From Candidatus Gullanella endobia (lineage in GTDB: Bacteria > Pseudomonadota > Gammaproteobacteria > Enterobacterales > Enterobacteriaceae), in the NCBI RefSeq assembly GCF_900048035.1, contig NZ_LN999832.1:806001-870000 (forward strand): 64,000 bases of DNA. The letters run 5' to 3'. Position 1 is the stretch's first letter; each line of letters opens with the position of its first letter. The notes under the pieces are model-generated. The model had not been told where the DNA came from. It was given only the letters and a program-made list of their open reading frames with translations, and did no database searches. Shown piece by piece: positions 21,642 through 31,492 of this stretch. The position numbers and the translations under genes are program-made.

Positions 21642-22667
21642 ATGATGAAAATAAAACTACCGTTTATCATAACTTTTTTGATAATAGTTGTATTGAATAT
21701 TGGTTGTTTATTGCAATTAAAACACTTCGCTGAAAAACCTTTACCTATTAAACAGGAAATAATTTTTACTCTACCGCCTGGAACCAGCCGTGATGGTTTG
21801 GAAAAACTCCTACGCCAGAAAGATTTAACACGGCATGTTAGGTGGCTACCTTGGTTAATGGGATTAGAGTTTAAGCTTGCACCAGTTAAAGCTGGCACTT
21901 ATCGTATAAAACCGGGAATGACAGTTCGTGATCTTCTAAAGTTGTTAGTAAGTGGTAAAGAAGCACAGTTTACTATTCGTTTTGTTGAAGGATCAACTAT
22001 TAAAGACTGTCTTGGTGTACTTGCACAAGCTCCATATTTGAAACATGATCTAAAGAACATCACACCAAAAGCATTAGCTGAAAAATGGGGTTATTCAATG
22101 TCTAGCTTGCTAGAAGGTCAATTCTATCCCGATACCTACCTATACACAGCCAATACCTTAGATAGTACCATTCTCAAGCGCGCTAGTCAACGCATGAAGG
22201 CTACTTTATCAGAAATCTGGAAAAGGCGGGATGAAGGTTTGCCATATACATCGCCGAAAGCGCTATTAACTATGGCATCTATTGTTGAGAAAGAAACTGG
22301 AGTGAAAGAAGAGCGAGCACGAATAGCGTCAGTTTTTATTAATCGGTTACGTGCGGGTATGAAATTACAAACTGATCCAACAGTAATTTATGGTTTAGGT
22401 GACAATTATCGTGGTGTGATTACACGGCAAGATCTAATCAAACCGACACCATATAATACTTATATTATTACTGGATTACCGCCGACTCCAATTTCAATAC
22501 CTAGCCAAGCTTCCCTAGAAGCTGCTGCACATCCAGAGAAAAGTACCTATCTTTATTTCGTTGCCGATGGATGCGGAAGTCATGTTTTTTCTACTAATCT
22601 AGTACATCATAATCATGCAGTGCAGCAATATCGACAACAGAAAAATGAAAAAGAAAAACATGAATAG
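21642..22667 (+). CDS. mltG: Endolytic murein transglycosylase MltG (YceG)
   Basis: MltG cleaves nascent peptidoglycan at the inner membrane and is thought to set glycan length. The 341 residues match E. coli MltG (340). A single membrane helix lies at residues 6-26 (PFIITFLIIVVLNIGCLLQL). The catalytic glutamate is in MASIVEKETGVKEER (near 218), and LQTDPTVIYGLGDNYRG and PYNTYIITGLPPTPI are family signatures. ATG at 21645 is an alternative start. It lies between the pabC and tmk fossils, so the operon has been thinned around it. Confidence 0.94.
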   Translation: MMKIKLPFIITFLIIVVLNIGCLLQLKHFAEKPLPIKQEIIFTLPPGTSRDGLEKLLRQKDLTRHVRWLPWLMGLEFKLAPVKAGTYRIKPGMTVRDLLKLLVSGKEAQFTIRFVEGSTIKDCLGVLAQAPYLKHDLKNITPKALAEKWGYSMSSLLEGQFYPDTYLYTANTLDSTILKRASQRMKATLSEIWKRRDEGLPYTSPKALLTMASIVEKETGVKEERARIASVFINRLRAGMKLQTDPTVIYGLGDNYRGVITRQDLIKPTPYNTYIITGLPPTPISIPSQASLEAAAHPEKSTYLYFVADGCGSHVFSTNLVHHNHAVQQYRQQKNEKEKHE

Positions 22668-22859
22668 TAAATTTATAGTAATTTAAAGTTTAAAAGGTTC
22701 TGTAAAATTAGTACTATCGCCATACCATTTGTAAATACCTTTGTTTAAACCTATAAATACAATATAAACGACGAGCATATAAGCAACTATTTAAAATTAC
22801 TTATACTCTATGTTATATAGACAGAGATAATAAAAGGTATTATTAAAATAATATATACT
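22668..22859. other. Short AT-rich gap before the recognisable tmk remnant
   Basis: Probably the N-terminal part of tmk by position, but no P-loop or other Tmk motif can be read. Confidence 0.4.
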
Positions 22860-23170
22860 ATAGATAACTGAATGGCAGAAAATCGCTACGACCTTTCTTA
22901 TTAGACTAATTCAGGTGAAAGATAAAACATTCATATATTTGTTATAAATTATGTAAAAATACGATATTAGAATATTTATATCAAATTTAAAACTGTATCT
23001 AGATATTTCTCTAATGCTTTGTTTTTTTCTAATACCTACAACCTAATCGAAGTAGAATCGTTATGACTTTTCAATCAGATCATGTACATTATTAGATGTT
23101 AATAAAATTGATGATTATATCGTCATTTTTAATGGTAATCAGATACTTTTTATGCTGAGTATCTGGTTTT
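22860..23170 (+). pseudogene. tmk: tmk (thymidylate kinase) pseudogene
   Basis: Between mltG and holB, where E. coli has tmk, the plus strand reads NRYDLSY-stop-TNSGER (Tmk DRHDLSTQAYQGGGR, from 22881), then NLKLYLDISLMLCFF (DLTLYLDVTPEVGLK) and NRYDFSIRSCTLLDV (ESFDFFNRTRARYLEL), continuing DDYIVIFNGNQILFML (KSIHTIDATQPLEAVM). Stops, frameshifts and loss of the N-terminal P-loop show the gene is dead. Thymidylate kinase (dTMP to dTDP) is nearly universal, so loss needs another kinase or host dTDP. Confidence 0.75.
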
Positions 23171-23212
23171 ATTATAAATTTATATAATGGTTAAAAACCT
23201 AGTTTCATTACT

Positions 23213-24211
23213 ATGAAATGGTATCCTTGGCTAAATACTACTTATCAACAGATTTTATATCGCTACCAAAAAGCGAATGGACATCATGCTTTATTATTAC
23301 ATAGCCAGCCTGGTAATGGTGAAATCTCATTACTCTATGCATTGAGTCGCTGGTTAATATGTCGACAATCGAATGGTGTTAATAAGAGTTGCGGTCTTTG
23401 TAAAGATTGTCGATTAATGATCGCTGGAAACCATCCTGATTTTTATCAATTAGAACCAGAAAAAATTCATAAAAATTTAGGAGTAGATTATATTCGTAGT
23501 ATTATTGAGAGTATACATCACAACGCCCATCAGGGCGGAGTAAAAGTTATATTGCTTCCTAATACTGAGTTACTTACTGATCAATCGCCAAACGTGTTAC
23601 TGAAAGCTCTAGAAGAACCACCAACAGATACTTATTTTCTTTTAGGCTGCCATACACTATCACGTCTATTACCAACTCTTAGAAGTCGTTGTCTTTATTG
23701 GTCGCTATCAACTCCAAATGAGGAAATTGGTTTACGTTGGTTGAAGAAAGCAGGTTTTGAAGACTCATTATCTGCTTATACTGCATTACGAATATGTGCT
23801 AACGCGCCGCTTTTAGCAGAAGCGCTACTTCAGCCGGCATGTTGGCAGAAAAGAACATCTCTGTGCGAAGCACTACAAGAAGCTCACATTAGCGGAAATT
23901 TTTTAATCCTCTTACCGATATTAAATCGAGATAAAGATTATGAACCGTTACATTGGCTGCTTAGCTTAATAAGCGATGCTTTGAAATGGCAGAAAAGTGC
24001 GAAAATCTCGTTAGTAAATATTGATAAAGTGGAATTAGTTGCGATTATAGCTAATCGATGGCCAGCTAGAACACTACATATGCAATGGCGAAATTGCCTA
24101 AAATGTTTATGTCAATGTCAAGAGATAAGCGGTATTAATCGAGAACTTTTACTGATACATTACTTGCTTAATTGGGAGCGAGGTATATCTGATTCTTACC
24201 TTTCTTTATAA
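23213..24211 (+). CDS. holB: DNA polymerase III delta-prime subunit HolB
   Basis: HolB is part of the clamp loader. The 332 residues match E. coli delta-prime (334), starting MKWYPWLNTTYQQ. The P-loop region is degenerate (SQPGNGEISLL), as normal for this subunit. The zinc module is present (CGLCKDCRLM), as is the LLKALEEPP sensor region and LRSRCLYWSL (the SRC motif). The C-terminal collar is more diverged. It overlaps no neighbour; ycfH begins 16 bases later, the same pair as in E. coli. A short inverted repeat CAGATACT/AGTATCTG with following T's (23140-23170) lies just upstream, within the tmk fossil end. Confidence 0.94.
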   Translation: MKWYPWLNTTYQQILYRYQKANGHHALLLHSQPGNGEISLLYALSRWLICRQSNGVNKSCGLCKDCRLMIAGNHPDFYQLEPEKIHKNLGVDYIRSIIESIHHNAHQGGVKVILLPNTELLTDQSPNVLLKALEEPPTDTYFLLGCHTLSRLLPTLRSRCLYWSLSTPNEEIGLRWLKKAGFEDSLSAYTALRICANAPLLAEALLQPACWQKRTSLCEALQEAHISGNFLILLPILNRDKDYEPLHWLLSLISDALKWQKSAKISLVNIDKVELVAIIANRWPARTLHMQWRNCLKCLCQCQEISGINRELLLIHYLLNWERGISDSYLSL

Positions 24212-24227
24212 CTTAAAAGGTTCAAAT

Positions 24228-25004
24228 ATGTTTTTAGTTGATTCTCACTGTCATCTTGATAGTTTGAATTATAAAATATTACACCGAGATGTAGAGGATG
24301 TAGCTGATAAAGCCCGAAAAAACGGTGTAAATTTGATGTTGTCGATATGTACTTCATTGATCGGTTTCTATACCATGACAGCAATGGTAGGTTGCCGTGA
24401 TGATGTACTGTTTTCTTGCGGAATTCATCCACTAAATCTTGATAAGCATCATGATTTCAATGAATTGCGGTATTTAGCAGCTAGAAATGATGTAGTAGCA
24501 CTAGGTGAAACTGGTTTAGATTACTATTATCAGCATAATAATAAAATACAACAACAGGCAGTTTTCCGCGAACATATCCATATAGGACGTGCACTAAATA
24601 AACCAGTAATAGTACATATGCGAAACGCACGTGAAGATGCACTGTTCATTCTCCGTGAAGAACAAATCTATGAATGCGGTGGAGTATTACATTGCTTTAC
24701 TGAAGACTGTGCGACAGCTAAAGCACTATTAAACTTAGGCCTTTATATCTCGTTCTCCGGAATTATTACCTTTCGTAACGCAGGAGCACTGCACAAGGTA
24801 GCACGTTATGTTCCTTTAGATCGGTTACTACTAGAAACTGATTCTCCCTATCTAGCACCAGTACCTCACCGTGGTAAAGAAAATCAGCCAGCTTATGTAC
24901 GTAATATAGCGGAATACATGGCGACACTAAAAGGAGTTTCTCTAACAAAATTAGCGGAAATCACTACCGCTAATTTTGGAAGTTTATTTCATGTTGATGT
25001 GTAG
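24228..25004 (+). CDS. ycfH: TatD-family metal-dependent hydrolase YcfH
   Basis: TatD-family proteins are metal-dependent hydrolases with reported nuclease or D-aminoacyl-tRNA deacylase activity; the in vivo job of YcfH is not settled. The 258 residues match E. coli YcfH (265) from MFLVDSHCHLDSL. Metal ligands are visible: HCH near residue 7-9, GETGLDYYY, KPVIVHMRNA, LHCFTED and ETDSPYLAP. It lacks the last few residues of the E. coli protein. It follows holB closely and was followed by ptsG, now a fossil. Confidence 0.93.
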   Translation: MFLVDSHCHLDSLNYKILHRDVEDVADKARKNGVNLMLSICTSLIGFYTMTAMVGCRDDVLFSCGIHPLNLDKHHDFNELRYLAARNDVVALGETGLDYYYQHNNKIQQQAVFREHIHIGRALNKPVIVHMRNAREDALFILREEQIYECGGVLHCFTEDCATAKALLNLGLYISFSGIITFRNAGALHKVARYVPLDRLLLETDSPYLAPVPHRGKENQPAYVRNIAEYMATLKGVSLTKLAEITTANFGSLFHVDV

Positions 25005-25809
25005 TAATATTAACTCGGCGCAAGATTATATAAATAAATTACTTGTTACAATATAAAATTATTAATAGTATTACTATTTTATAATTATAATTGTGTGAAC
25101 AAGATTGTAAGTATTCCTTAACAAAGCGCTCGAATAGATATCTTCTATTATCTTTTGTCTATAGGAATTTTAGCATGATAAGTTAATGAATAATATTGAG
25201 ATCTAATATAGATCTAAAGATACTAATTAAAATCTAGTGTTTTATTTTAGAGTATAAATAATATTTCTTTATATATTTATTGCTTTTTATCTTTTTATTT
25301 TTTAAAAACTATTATTCATTTATTAATGAAAATCATGTTAAAAAGTATATTCATTTATCTGTAAAATAAATGATCTGTTTAAAATTGGTAAAATACTAGT
25401 CTCGTTAATTCATATTAGCTATTACTAGTACTTAGTATAAGTAGTTTATATAATTTAATTAGCTATTAACTAATTTATTAGGTTTAGAAATAAGGGATCT
25501 GCTTTTTTATTAATCTAATATATTGCTAATTTATCTCGGATAGAATGATTTATTAGAAAGATAAGTTATCGTAGGATAATTATTGCTATATTTATATTGA
25601 TTAGTAATTACTTTTTAAACTTATATTGTTGTTTATTAGATATAATATTTAATTTTTCAATTAAAAATTAGAATATAGAACTAATAACGCTATTTATTTT
25701 TTCACCTTATTTAAATACATCCCTTTAAGATGTATTTAAATAACTTCAAAATACTACTAATCAAATTTTATATAACAAAATTTTGCTATGTAGTTATTAG
25801 ATTTTACCG
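25005..25809. other. AT-rich gap, position of the N-terminal part of ptsG
   Basis: No open gene. The distance from ycfH to the recognisable ptsG motif fits a full-length ptsG start here, but I cannot align it. It contains the 15-bp hairpin at 25707-25743. Confidence 0.4.
25707..25743. repeat. Perfect 15-bp hairpin
   Basis: Arms 25707-25721 and 25729-25743 are exact complements around CCTTTAA, with ATACATC/GATGTAT at the tip as in the 4666-4706 hairpin. By synteny it lies within the former ptsG reading frame. Confidence 0.75.
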
Positions 25810-26020
25810 ATAGAAAATTTTCAGTTTTTTATTTTAATGCATACTACTTAACCAAAGTAAACGGGATATGCTATAATTTGTATTATTATTTTTTCTATTA
25901 CGCTGATTGCCTATCTATCCAATATTATCAAGCTAATTAAGTTTTTTCTTTACATTCATAGCATTGATTTTGTATATTATTTATAGTTAACTAGTTAATT
26001 TAGTGTTTTGTTATGTACTT
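25810..26020 (+). pseudogene. ptsG: ptsG (glucose PTS enzyme IIBC) remnant
   Basis: PtsG takes up and phosphorylates glucose. The plus strand reads ILMHTT-stop-PK-stop-T from about 25828, collinear with the EIIC signature FLTGITEPIEF, both stops replacing Glu (GAA to TAA). It continues IIIFSITLIAY (YIIHAILAGLAF) and IHSIDFVYYL (SHGLIDFIVL). The order, spacing and place between ycfH and hinT fit ptsG. Nothing of the IIB domain was recognised. Confidence 0.5.
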
Positions 26021-26599
26021 TACAAAGTGAAAGTTTTAATTTTTTAATCAGTTCACAAAATTCTAATTCTTATTAGTAAGAGAAGTCACATCTGTTTTTT
26101 CTATAGTTATTATAATAACTATAAATTACAGTATATCGTAGACTATTTCTTTTATATATTATAGACTTAAATTTTAGCAAATCTAAGTTTGATGTTTTAA
26201 TTATTAGATTAATTCTGATAATAAATTTTTAAAAAACAAAATAAGTCATTTTTGAAAAAACTGGATACTTGCGGTATTATTACAATAATTTTTAGTATAC
26301 AATCAGTTTTTGATATTCGATCAGATAGTTTAAAAATAAAGCACATAATTATTTTGAATAATTCTCTAATCAATACTAATACATAGAATTTAAATTGATA
26401 CACTGCTGTAGTGAAACATGCATGTTCGTAATGTGAATTTTATATCTAAATATAAACATAAATTTTATTTATATTTATTAAATGTAGTGAATACATTATA
26501 ATGCTATTATGCATTAAAAAATTTATTTAAAAATTCTTTATTAAAAGAAAAAACTTCTTTTTCATATTTTTGTTAAAAAAAGATTAAAAGGATATTATT
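26021..26599. other. AT-rich gap before hinT
   Basis: Probably the rest of ptsG by position. A 22-bp perfect palindrome of A/T with two C/G steps lies at 26102-26123. No gene recognised. Confidence 0.4.
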
Positions 26600-26947
26600 T
26601 TGGAAAAAAAAAATATTTTTAGCAAAATTATTTGCCGAGAAATTTCAGCTGATATCCTTTATCAAGACGATTTAATTACTGCTTTCCGTGATATTAACCC
26701 AAAAGCACCTACTCATATTCTGATTGTTACTAATACGCTAATCCCTACTAATAATGATGTTACAGAAAACGATGAAACAACGTTGGGACGATTTTTTATC
26801 GTTGCAGCGAAAATTGCTCGAAAAGAAAACATTGATAAGACAGGTTATCGTTTAATAGTAAATTGTAACCATCATGGTGGCCAAGAAATTTATCATTTTC
26901 ACATGCATCTTTTAGGTGGAAAACCACTTGGACCGATAATAATTTAA
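26600..26947 (+). CDS. hinT: HIT-family purine nucleoside phosphoramidase HinT
   Basis: HinT hydrolyses AMP-lysine and aminoacyl adenylates. The 115 residues match E. coli HinT (119): [33 protein letters not shown] and the HxHxH motif in [15 protein letters not shown]. No ATG is available; the start is TTG at 26600, with AAAAGGA eight to nine bases before it. Codons 2-5 fall in a run of ten A's (26604-26613), a slippage-prone site right at the start. The last four residues of the family are missing. A 10-bp A/T hairpin overlaps the stop (26945-26969). Confidence 0.92.
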   Translation: MEKKNIFSKIICREISADILYQDDLITAFRDINPKAPTHILIVTNTLIPTNNDVTENDETTLGRFFIVAAKIARKENIDKTGYRLIVNCNHHGGQEIYHFHMHLLGGKPLGPIII

Positions 26948-28924
26948 TTTATTAAGAAATAATAAATTAACACTGTCAAGCATAGTAGTAGTGGTGATAT
27001 TTATATTATCTATTAACAATATTAAGAATGTTTTTTCATTATTTTAAGTAAAGTTTATCTTGAACCTATTATCTTATATTTTTATCAATTCTATCCATTA
27101 AATTTCATATTGTTCTTTATAATGCTATTTATATGCTCACTATACTGCTTAGTTATAAAACTTTAGCAAAGTCGTGAGTGTAATCCGGAGGTTAAACAGG
27201 TTCATCTATATCTTTATATTTGAAATAAATAGTAAATATAAGATTTATAACAAAAAATAAAGATTATAGCGATATTTGTTATAAGAATCTTTGCTTTTTA
27301 AGCAGTCACTCTACTATTAATCAATATTGTTATTATTTTGCTATTATTATGTCTTATAAAGCTACTTTTGATTACCAGTGAAATAGTACTAATTTTATTA
27401 AAAAGTAAAACTATAGATAGTATATAAACTCTTACCTTATAAATAGTAGATATTTAGTTCTTTTTCTATATAATATCCAGAAAAGCTTATTATAGTTTTT
27501 AGTAAACTATCTATTTAATAAGATAATTTATATTTAATATTGATAATATACATAGATAGTATCTATATTAGTAATAATACAGATACTTTACATAAAGTAC
27601 TAGAATATAAGTTATCTATTATATCTATGTTTGTATATTATTTTTAATAATTAAATATTGATCTAATATAATATTTAATAACTTACTTGATATTAAATGA
27701 TAGTACATATCAAATCGATATTACTGAAATAGAGACGAAATCTATTCTAGCATTAATAAACTGAAAGAACATTAATAACTATAGTATCAATTTTTAGTCA
27801 TTATTAGTTTTTAGAGTCATAATTTTCTATTTATAGCTAATAGGCGAGTTCTAATTAACTACATAAAGAAAATTTTATTTATTCAGTATTGTTATTTATA
27901 TTGGTATGTTAATGCTTATATTTCCTAGATGAAATATCTAATAATATACACTAAAATATATTGTTATTGGCGTGATAATTACAATTTTATTGCTATAGCA
28001 ACATTGTTATATTAGATAGCTAATATTAGAGTAGCTATAAGGTTTCTATCTCAGTACTAAAGATATCTCTAGATCTATAGCGTAACACTCTTATCTAACA
28101 TGATTTTAATATAGCTATAATAAAAATTATATCAATGAAATCCTAGTATTAAAACAAATAACAAGAATTTCTATTCTAGAATAGCATAACTATAAAAATA
28201 TAACTATAAGATATATTTTTATCAATAGCGCATATTAATAGCGCGATAACTGAAAAATAACATGATACTACAGAATTAAATGGTATTACATAAAAACAAT
28301 ATTTAAAACATTCACTTTTTATTTGGAATGAAAATATTTTTATTTACTATCAGTAAATACTCTTATTTATTTAAATATAAAAGATATTTATAGATAGATT
28401 TATTTTTATATATTTAATAAAAACTGATTAAAATCAGAATAGATTTAGATGAAAATCACAGGTAGAAATCAATATTACTATGTAATATAGTTATTATATA
28501 GTATGATAGATTATATCAAGCAAAAATATAATAAATAAGCTATTATATAGTGTAATCTATTAATATATCCGTTTTAAGTGTATACGATATAACAAAAAAT
28601 AACAATCTTGATTCTTTTATTAATAGTTTAATTAAATTAATATATTTCAAATAAGTAGTGAAGACTTGTTTTTAAATAAAAAATAATCTATATTATCAGT
28701 AATATACATTTCAGTTTCAGTATATTTTTAAAATCTAAATAATAATATTAAAATTACGTAAGCATATTATATCTTTTTTATTTTTTAGTTTTAAATCTAA
28801 CTTTTCTTAATACTTAAGAAAATACTAGTTGATGTAATTTTAATAAAATTTAGAATTTTTTAAAATAGTTAAGCAAAGCTATTATTAATAGAAGTGTATA
28901 TATCTTATTTTTCTGTAAATAGAG
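26948..28924. other. 2 kb AT-rich gap at an inversion endpoint
   Basis: No intact gene or recognised remnant. hinT on the left and nudJ-mnmA on the right are not adjacent in E. coli; from here to about 41 kb the gene order is inverted relative to E. coli. Remnants of rluE and icd could be expected on the minus strand next to nudJ, but I found none I trust. Small stems (for example 28803-28823) are present. Confidence 0.5.
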
Positions 28925-29050
28925 CTTAGCAATTAAGCCTTATGATTAAATAAGGTAATACAGTAATTAATTATAATAAAATAAATCTTCTGATTTACTA
29001 ATTCGTGTAGTGCGAGATATTTATCTTACAAGAAAATTATATCTAAAATT
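28925..29050 (+). pseudogene. nudJ: nudJ C-terminal remnant
   Basis: Immediately before mnmA, as nudJ is in E. coli, the plus strand reads [14 protein letters not shown] then RKLYLKL, collinear with NudJ ASNLRSPLVAESIR then QRYPLEMI. NudJ is a Nudix phosphatase acting on HMP-PP and nucleoside di/triphosphates. Only this C-terminal part can be read and the alignment is short, so the call depends on position. Confidence 0.45.
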
Positions 29051-30163
29051 ATGATTAAAAAAAAAGTAATTATTGGTATGTCCGGTGGTGTAGATTCTTC
29101 CGTTTCTGCTTGGTTTCTTCAGCAGCAGGGTTATTTGGTGGAGGGAGTATTTATGAAAAACTGGGAAGAGGATGATAACGAAAAATATTGTACCGCAGAA
29201 AATGATCTTAATGACGTTCGTATGGTGTGTAATAGCTTAGGCATAACGTTACATACTGTTAATTTTTCTGCTGAATATTGGGATAATGTTTTTACAAACT
29301 TTCTTGACGAATACCAAGCTGGTCGAACTCCAAATCCAGACGTTATATGTAACAAAGAAATTAAATTTAAAGTTTTTCTAGATTTTGCCATTGACGATCT
29401 TGGAGCCGATTATATTGCTACCGGTCATTACGTTCGTTGTGCCAACGTAAATGGTAAAACCCGATTATTACGTGCTTTAGATAAGAATAAAGATCAAAGC
29501 TATTTTCTGTATACACTAAGCTATATTCAACTTGCACGCTGCCTATTCCCAATAGGAGAGCTGATAAAACTGAAAGTTCGTCATATTGCTGCTGAGCTTG
29601 GTTTTATAACAGCTAAAAAAAAAGATTCTACCGGCATTTGTTTTATTGGTAAGCGAAATTTTCGTGACTTCCTCGGCCAGTATTTACCAGCACAGCCTGG
29701 AACAATTATGTCGGTTAACGGCCAAGAAATAGGTCATCATCAAGGTCTTATATATTATACGATTGGTCAGCGCAAAGGATTACGAATTGGTGGTATGCGA
29801 GATAATGGTAAAGAACCCTGGTATGTAGTAGAAAAAGATCTTGATCATAATCGACTAATCGTTGCTCAGGGTAAAAAGAATCCTTGGTTGATGTCTACTG
29901 GTTTTATTGTAAGTCAACTACATTGGGTAGAACGGAAACCACTTACTAAACCGTTACGTTGCGTAGTGAAAACCCGTTATCGTCAGCCCGATATTGGTTG
30001 TGTAATAATGCCAAAAACAGATGGATATTTTCAGGTTACTTTCGATAAACCTATTACTAGCGTTACGCCGGGTCAATCAGCGGTGTTTTATCTAAAGGAA
30101 CATTGTCTAGGAGGTGGGATAATAGAAGCAAGAAAACCACTTAAGTTATTGAAATATATCTAA
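29051..30163 (+). CDS. mnmA: tRNA-specific 2-thiouridylase MnmA
   Basis: MnmA thiolates U34 of tRNA-Glu, -Gln and -Lys. The 370 residues match E. coli MnmA (368). The PP-loop [13 protein letters not shown] is at residues 9-21. The two redox cysteines lie in [13 protein letters not shown] (near 102) and [12 protein letters not shown] (near 199). [19 protein letters not shown] and [10 protein letters not shown] are conserved. Together with trhO it keeps wobble-uridine chemistry in the window. Downstream hflD is gone and purB is a fossil. The sulphur relay genes are not in this window. Confidence 0.96.
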   Translation: MIKKKVIIGMSGGVDSSVSAWFLQQQGYLVEGVFMKNWEEDDNEKYCTAENDLNDVRMVCNSLGITLHTVNFSAEYWDNVFTNFLDEYQAGRTPNPDVICNKEIKFKVFLDFAIDDLGADYIATGHYVRCANVNGKTRLLRALDKNKDQSYFLYTLSYIQLARCLFPIGELIKLKVRHIAAELGFITAKKKDSTGICFIGKRNFRDFLGQYLPAQPGTIMSVNGQEIGHHQGLIYYTIGQRKGLRIGGMRDNGKEPWYVVEKDLDHNRLIVAQGKKNPWLMSTGFIVSQLHWVERKPLTKPLRCVVKTRYRQPDIGCVIMPKTDGYFQVTFDKPITSVTPGQSAVFYLKEHCLGGGIIEARKPLKLLKYI

Positions 30164-30224
30164 AAGTTCTTTTTAATTATTAAATAAAAATTTTTCTTTT
30201 TAAAATTATTACGAATGTCAATTT

Positions 30225-31110
30225 AATAGTGTCGATTGTATTAAAATTATTTCGTGTACTGTTAATCATAATATAAAAATTACAAAATTTTTATTAAGAG
30301 AGCAGTACATTGCATAACTCGTACTTTTATCCACCTCTTTGAGAAAATTAATAATTTTCTCATTCGCTAATGCTGGATACAATTCGTACATCTATTATAC
30401 TATTAGATTTATGTCAGGTTATAGTAAAGATAATATATCTGAATAGACGATATCATAATATTTCTATGTTATCGCTTACTCATGGATAGCCAGCGATGCC
30501 ATTAATGCCTGGCGCTAATATTAGCTATTATGTAATGTATTAATATTATTAATTAAAACAAGTATAAATACTAAGCAAAAATCAACAGTGCTATCAGAAA
30601 TTATAATACTCATATACTTATCTATCCTGAAGCAAAACATTTTTACTTTAGTAAAAATGTTTTGATCAACTTGATATTAGTTAGCATGTTTATGCTACTT
30701 ACACTAAACAGTATGATTATATTGTTATCAATTTTAATTGATAATATGTGGAATTATATTCCTGATTTTAAAAACATACTATAAAACATACTATCTATTA
30801 ATAATAGTTGACTTTTAGTCTATGCAAAATAAAATTAATCCTATCAATTTCGAAAATGTATAAGAGAACATTAATATATCAAATGCAGTAATAAAATATA
30901 TAGTAACGAAACTTACTATTTCGCACTTTCATTGAAATTTAATCAATTCAACTATGCTAAAAAATTTAGGTGTTAAGTTTTAGATATATAATTATTTTAT
31001 ATCAATTTTCAATAAAAAATTAGTCAATTAAAAATGAATGAATTTACTTTACTAGTAAGTAGTTATAAAATAGTTTTGAAATCTCAACCAGGAAAATATA
31101 AATAGTAATA
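30225..31110 (+). pseudogene. purB: purB (adenylosuccinate lyase) pseudogene
   Basis: PurB acts twice in purine synthesis. A long series of collinear fragments matches E. coli PurB: NHNIKITKFLLRE (NHDVKAVEYFLKE, from 30264); SHSLML then 36 gapless residues to LSLTHG-stop-PAMP (LSRTHGQPATP, H at 30481); LKQV-stop-ILSK (LNQVEILGK); MWNYI (VWGYI); KINPINFENV-stop-EN then ISNAVIKYI (KVNPIDFENSEGN, LSNAVLQHL); and KNLGV (RNLGV). Stops often replace Gln or Glu. The first 80 or so residues and hflD are missing. Order mnmA-(hflD)-purB is that of E. coli. Confidence 0.88.
30633..30664. repeat. Perfect 15-bp hairpin inside the purB fossil
   Basis: Arms 30633-30647 and 30650-30664 pair exactly around TT. 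It lies between two readable purB blocks, so it must postdate loss of purB function. A second, 11-bp palindrome (30340-30362) and a 9-bp one (30725-30743) lie in the same fossil. Confidence 0.75.
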
Positions 31111-31492
31111 TATAGTTACAATGATAATATTAAAGTACTACTTTAGTTATTAAAGTAATATTTAAAGATTTTAATAATAGCAACGATTATATATCAATAT
31201 AATCAGTAGTTTAATATAGTATTTAATAAATATTAAGCTATTTATAAAAACTAGGATACATCATTATAAATATGTTTTTTTAATATAAAATATAAAATTA
31301 TTCAATTTTTCAATAATTCTATTTGTTAGAATCACTTTTAATTTCCTTATAGTATTAAGTGAAAAACTTCACTGCTTTATTTTTCTCGTTATAGGAAATT
31401 CTATATTTAGAATTATCATTCTAAATATAGAAATAGAATTCTATAAAACCAGATTAGCTAGTAATATATGCTCTCATTTATTCTATAGAAGT
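31111..31492. other. Gap between purB fossil and lolE, with a 15-bp hairpin
   Basis: Arms 31399-31413 and 31418-31432 are exact complements around TATC, about 60 bases beyond the lolE stop on the minus strand. No T run follows in the lolE direction, so a terminator role is only possible. The rest probably holds the unreadable end of purB. Confidence 0.5.

Noticed and set aside
26209-26403. 64-codon minus-strand frame in the gap before hinT
   Set aside because: Composition is that of random AT-rich DNA (I, F, L, K) and it falls in the presumed ptsG fossil.
27120-27215. Possible tRNA or icd remnant around the slightly GC-richer stretch near 27180
   Set aside because: No cloverleaf or T-arm could be built and no Icd block could be aligned in any frame.
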